Shown here piece by piece: positions 62,977 to 64,000 of a DNA stretch of 64,000 bases. Under the pieces are notes generated by a model. That model saw only the letters and a program-made list of their open reading frames with translations, was not told the DNA's origin and made no database searches. Made by a program: the position numbers and the translations under genes. Where the stretch lies: assembly GCF_006539825.1 (NCBI RefSeq), contig NZ_BJNT01000013.1, positions 62,001-126,000 of the forward strand, written 5' to 3'. Position 1 is the first letter of the stretch. Every line of letters starts with the position of its first letter. The stretch comes from Corynebacterium variabile. GTDB lineage: Bacteria > Actinomycetota > Actinomycetes > Mycobacteriales > Mycobacteriaceae.

Positions 62977-63873
62977 ATGACCCACGACCAACTCACCTTC
63001 ATCGACCCGGCCCACCGCTACCCGTCGATCGACGCACCGGAGCAGTCCCAGCCCGAACCCGGCCTGGAGTCTGAGATGATCCCGACGCCCGACATCGGCG
63101 CGGAGACCTACCGCGGTACCCGGCGCCTGCAAGGACGCCGGGCACTGATCACCGGTGGCGACTCCGGCATCGGCGCCGCAGTCGCCGTCGCCTTCGCCCG
63201 GGAAGGCGCGGATGTCGCCATCAACTACCTGCCCTCCGAGGAGGAGGACGCCCGGCATGTCGCCGAGATCATCGAGACTGCGGGACGCACCGCCGTACTG
63301 CTGCCCGGAGACCTCTCCGAACCGGAGACCGCGTCCCGGATCGTCGAGGAGGCTGTCGACCGGCTCGGCGGGCTGGACGCTCTGGTGAACAATGCCGGGC
63401 GCCAGATCGCCGTGGAGGGGTTCGCGAATGTCACTGACGAGCAGCGGCACGAGACCTTCGAGACCAACATCCACGCGATGTTCCGGGTCACGCAGGCTGC
63501 CCTGCCCCACCTGGAACCCGGGTCCACGATCGTGAACACCACATCCATCCAGGCCTACGACCCGTCACCGCACATCATGGACTACGCGGCGACGAAGGCC
63601 GCGATCAACAACTTCTCGAAGGCCCTGGCCCAGGAACTGGCGCCCGAGGGGATCCGGGTGAATGCCGTGGCACCGGGGCCGATCTGGACGGTGCTGCAGC
63701 CCGCGCAGGGGCAACCGGTCGAGGCACTGCCGGAGTTCGGGAAGAACACCCCGCTGGGACGCGCCGGTCAGCCGACCGAACTCGCTCCCGCCTATGTCTT
63801 CCTGACGTCGCCCGAGTCCAGCTACGTCGTGGGATCGACAATCCACGTCAACGGCGGTCAGACCAGCCCGTAG
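62977..63873 (+). CDS. Short-chain dehydrogenase/reductase (YghA/GSP39-like)
   Basis: 298-aa NAD(P)-dependent SDR with a 45-residue N-terminal extension ending in the family motif ETYRGTRRLQGRRALITGG. The nucleotide motif is GGDSGIGAAVA, then NNAGRQ, the catalytic Tyr/Lys in MDYAATKAAINNFSKALAQ and RVNAVAPGPIWTVLQPAQG. It resembles general stress oxidoreductases of the YghA/GSP39 group; the substrate is unknown. AGGGAGGA precedes ATG 62977. Confidence 0.9.
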   Translation: MTHDQLTFIDPAHRYPSIDAPEQSQPEPGLESEMIPTPDIGAETYRGTRRLQGRRALITGGDSGIGAAVAVAFAREGADVAINYLPSEEEDARHVAEIIETAGRTAVLLPGDLSEPETASRIVEEAVDRLGGLDALVNNAGRQIAVEGFANVTDEQRHETFETNIHAMFRVTQAALPHLEPGSTIVNTTSIQAYDPSPHIMDYAATKAAINNFSKALAQELAPEGIRVNAVAPGPIWTVLQPAQGQPVEALPEFGKNTPLGRAGQPTELAPAYVFLTSPESSYVVGSTIHVNGGQTSP

Positions 63874-63886
63874 CGGGGCCTCCCCT

Positions 63887-64000
63887 CTACTGCACGCGGC
63901 CGGTGGACTCCTTGTAGCGGCGGTACGCGGCCCTGCCGTGGTGGATGGACCAACCACCGTAGGCGAGCATCAGCACCCCGACGATCAGGCCGATCACGCC
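63887..64000 (-). CDS. C-terminal end of a membrane protein (5' part outside window)
   Basis: The last 37 codons of a minus-strand gene read GVIGLIVGVLMLAYGGWSI then HHGRAAYRRYKESTGRVQ and stop at 63887. One membrane helix and a basic tail are visible; too little remains to name it. Confidence 0.6.
   Translation of the reverse strand, partial: GVIGLIVGVLMLAYGGWSIHHGRAAYRRYKESTGRVQ

Overview
The window is a 64 kb piece of chromosome from a high-GC member of Corynebacterium. That assignment is an inference. It rests on the gene order (nusG-secE-tRNAs-polyprenyl synthase-menG-mgtA-menD, the heme and cytochrome c maturation cluster, senX3/regX3-gpmA-mshA-murB, deoC), on genes for mycothiol and for the rhamnosyl linker of arabinogalactan, on a GlxR-type operator, and on the many genes whose -10 box lies only 6-8 nt upstream of the start codon, as in the leaderless transcripts typical of corynebacteria. 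I see no prophage, IS transposase, CRISPR array or plasmid gene; this is core genome with a few accessory spots.

Layout. 1-2145: 3' part of a transcription/secretion block on the minus strand (nusG, secE, tRNA-Trp, -Met, -Thr, -Tyr). 2248-18504: menaquinone region (long-chain polyprenyl synthase, a geranylgeranyl-reductase-like flavoprotein, menG, menD, menC, menB, menE, menA), interrupted by the mannosyltransferase mgtA, a UvrA-like ATPase and a Pit phosphate transporter. 18505-26966: small membrane proteins, a frameshifted DUF559 gene bracketed by two related hairpins, rmlA/rmlC and rmlB for dTDP-rhamnose, an acyl desaturase with its ferredoxin reductase, and two exported proteins, one with a stop codon in its signal peptide. 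26978-31993: cytochrome c maturation (ccsB, resB, ccdA, resA-like) plus a histidine phosphatase. 32026-46721: heme biosynthesis (hemA-hemC-hemD, hemB, hemL) with an iron-siderophore binding lipoprotein, a catalytically degenerate P-type ATPase, and a YhgE/Pip exporter-like protein with a degenerate ABC ATPase. hemE and hemY are not here. 46952-54547: glutaredoxin-like protein, ribosomal protein bS22, a BldC-type regulator, proC, Ppx/GppA, and the SenX3-RegX3 phosphate two-component system. 54551-64000: gpmA, a YbjN-domain protein, mshA, murB, several DUF proteins, deoC and a short-chain dehydrogenase.

Functional theme: menaquinone, heme and cytochrome c genes together supply the respiratory chain; rml, mgtA, murB and the desaturase supply the envelope; mshA supplies mycothiol.

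The most unusual material is intergenic. Three dyad or inverted-repeat element families each occur twice: (a) an 87-bp repeat at 33162-33248 and, inverted, at 55496-55582; (b) a 94-bp four-site dyad at 9227-9320 and 47361-47454; (c) a hairpin with a conserved TCCCC loop at 19465-19517 and 20340-20412, on either side of the frameshifted DUF559 gene. I do not recognise any of the three. Also notable are two divergent gene pairs (menC/menB and murB/DUF2505) whose apparent leaderless promoters share a single central TA step.
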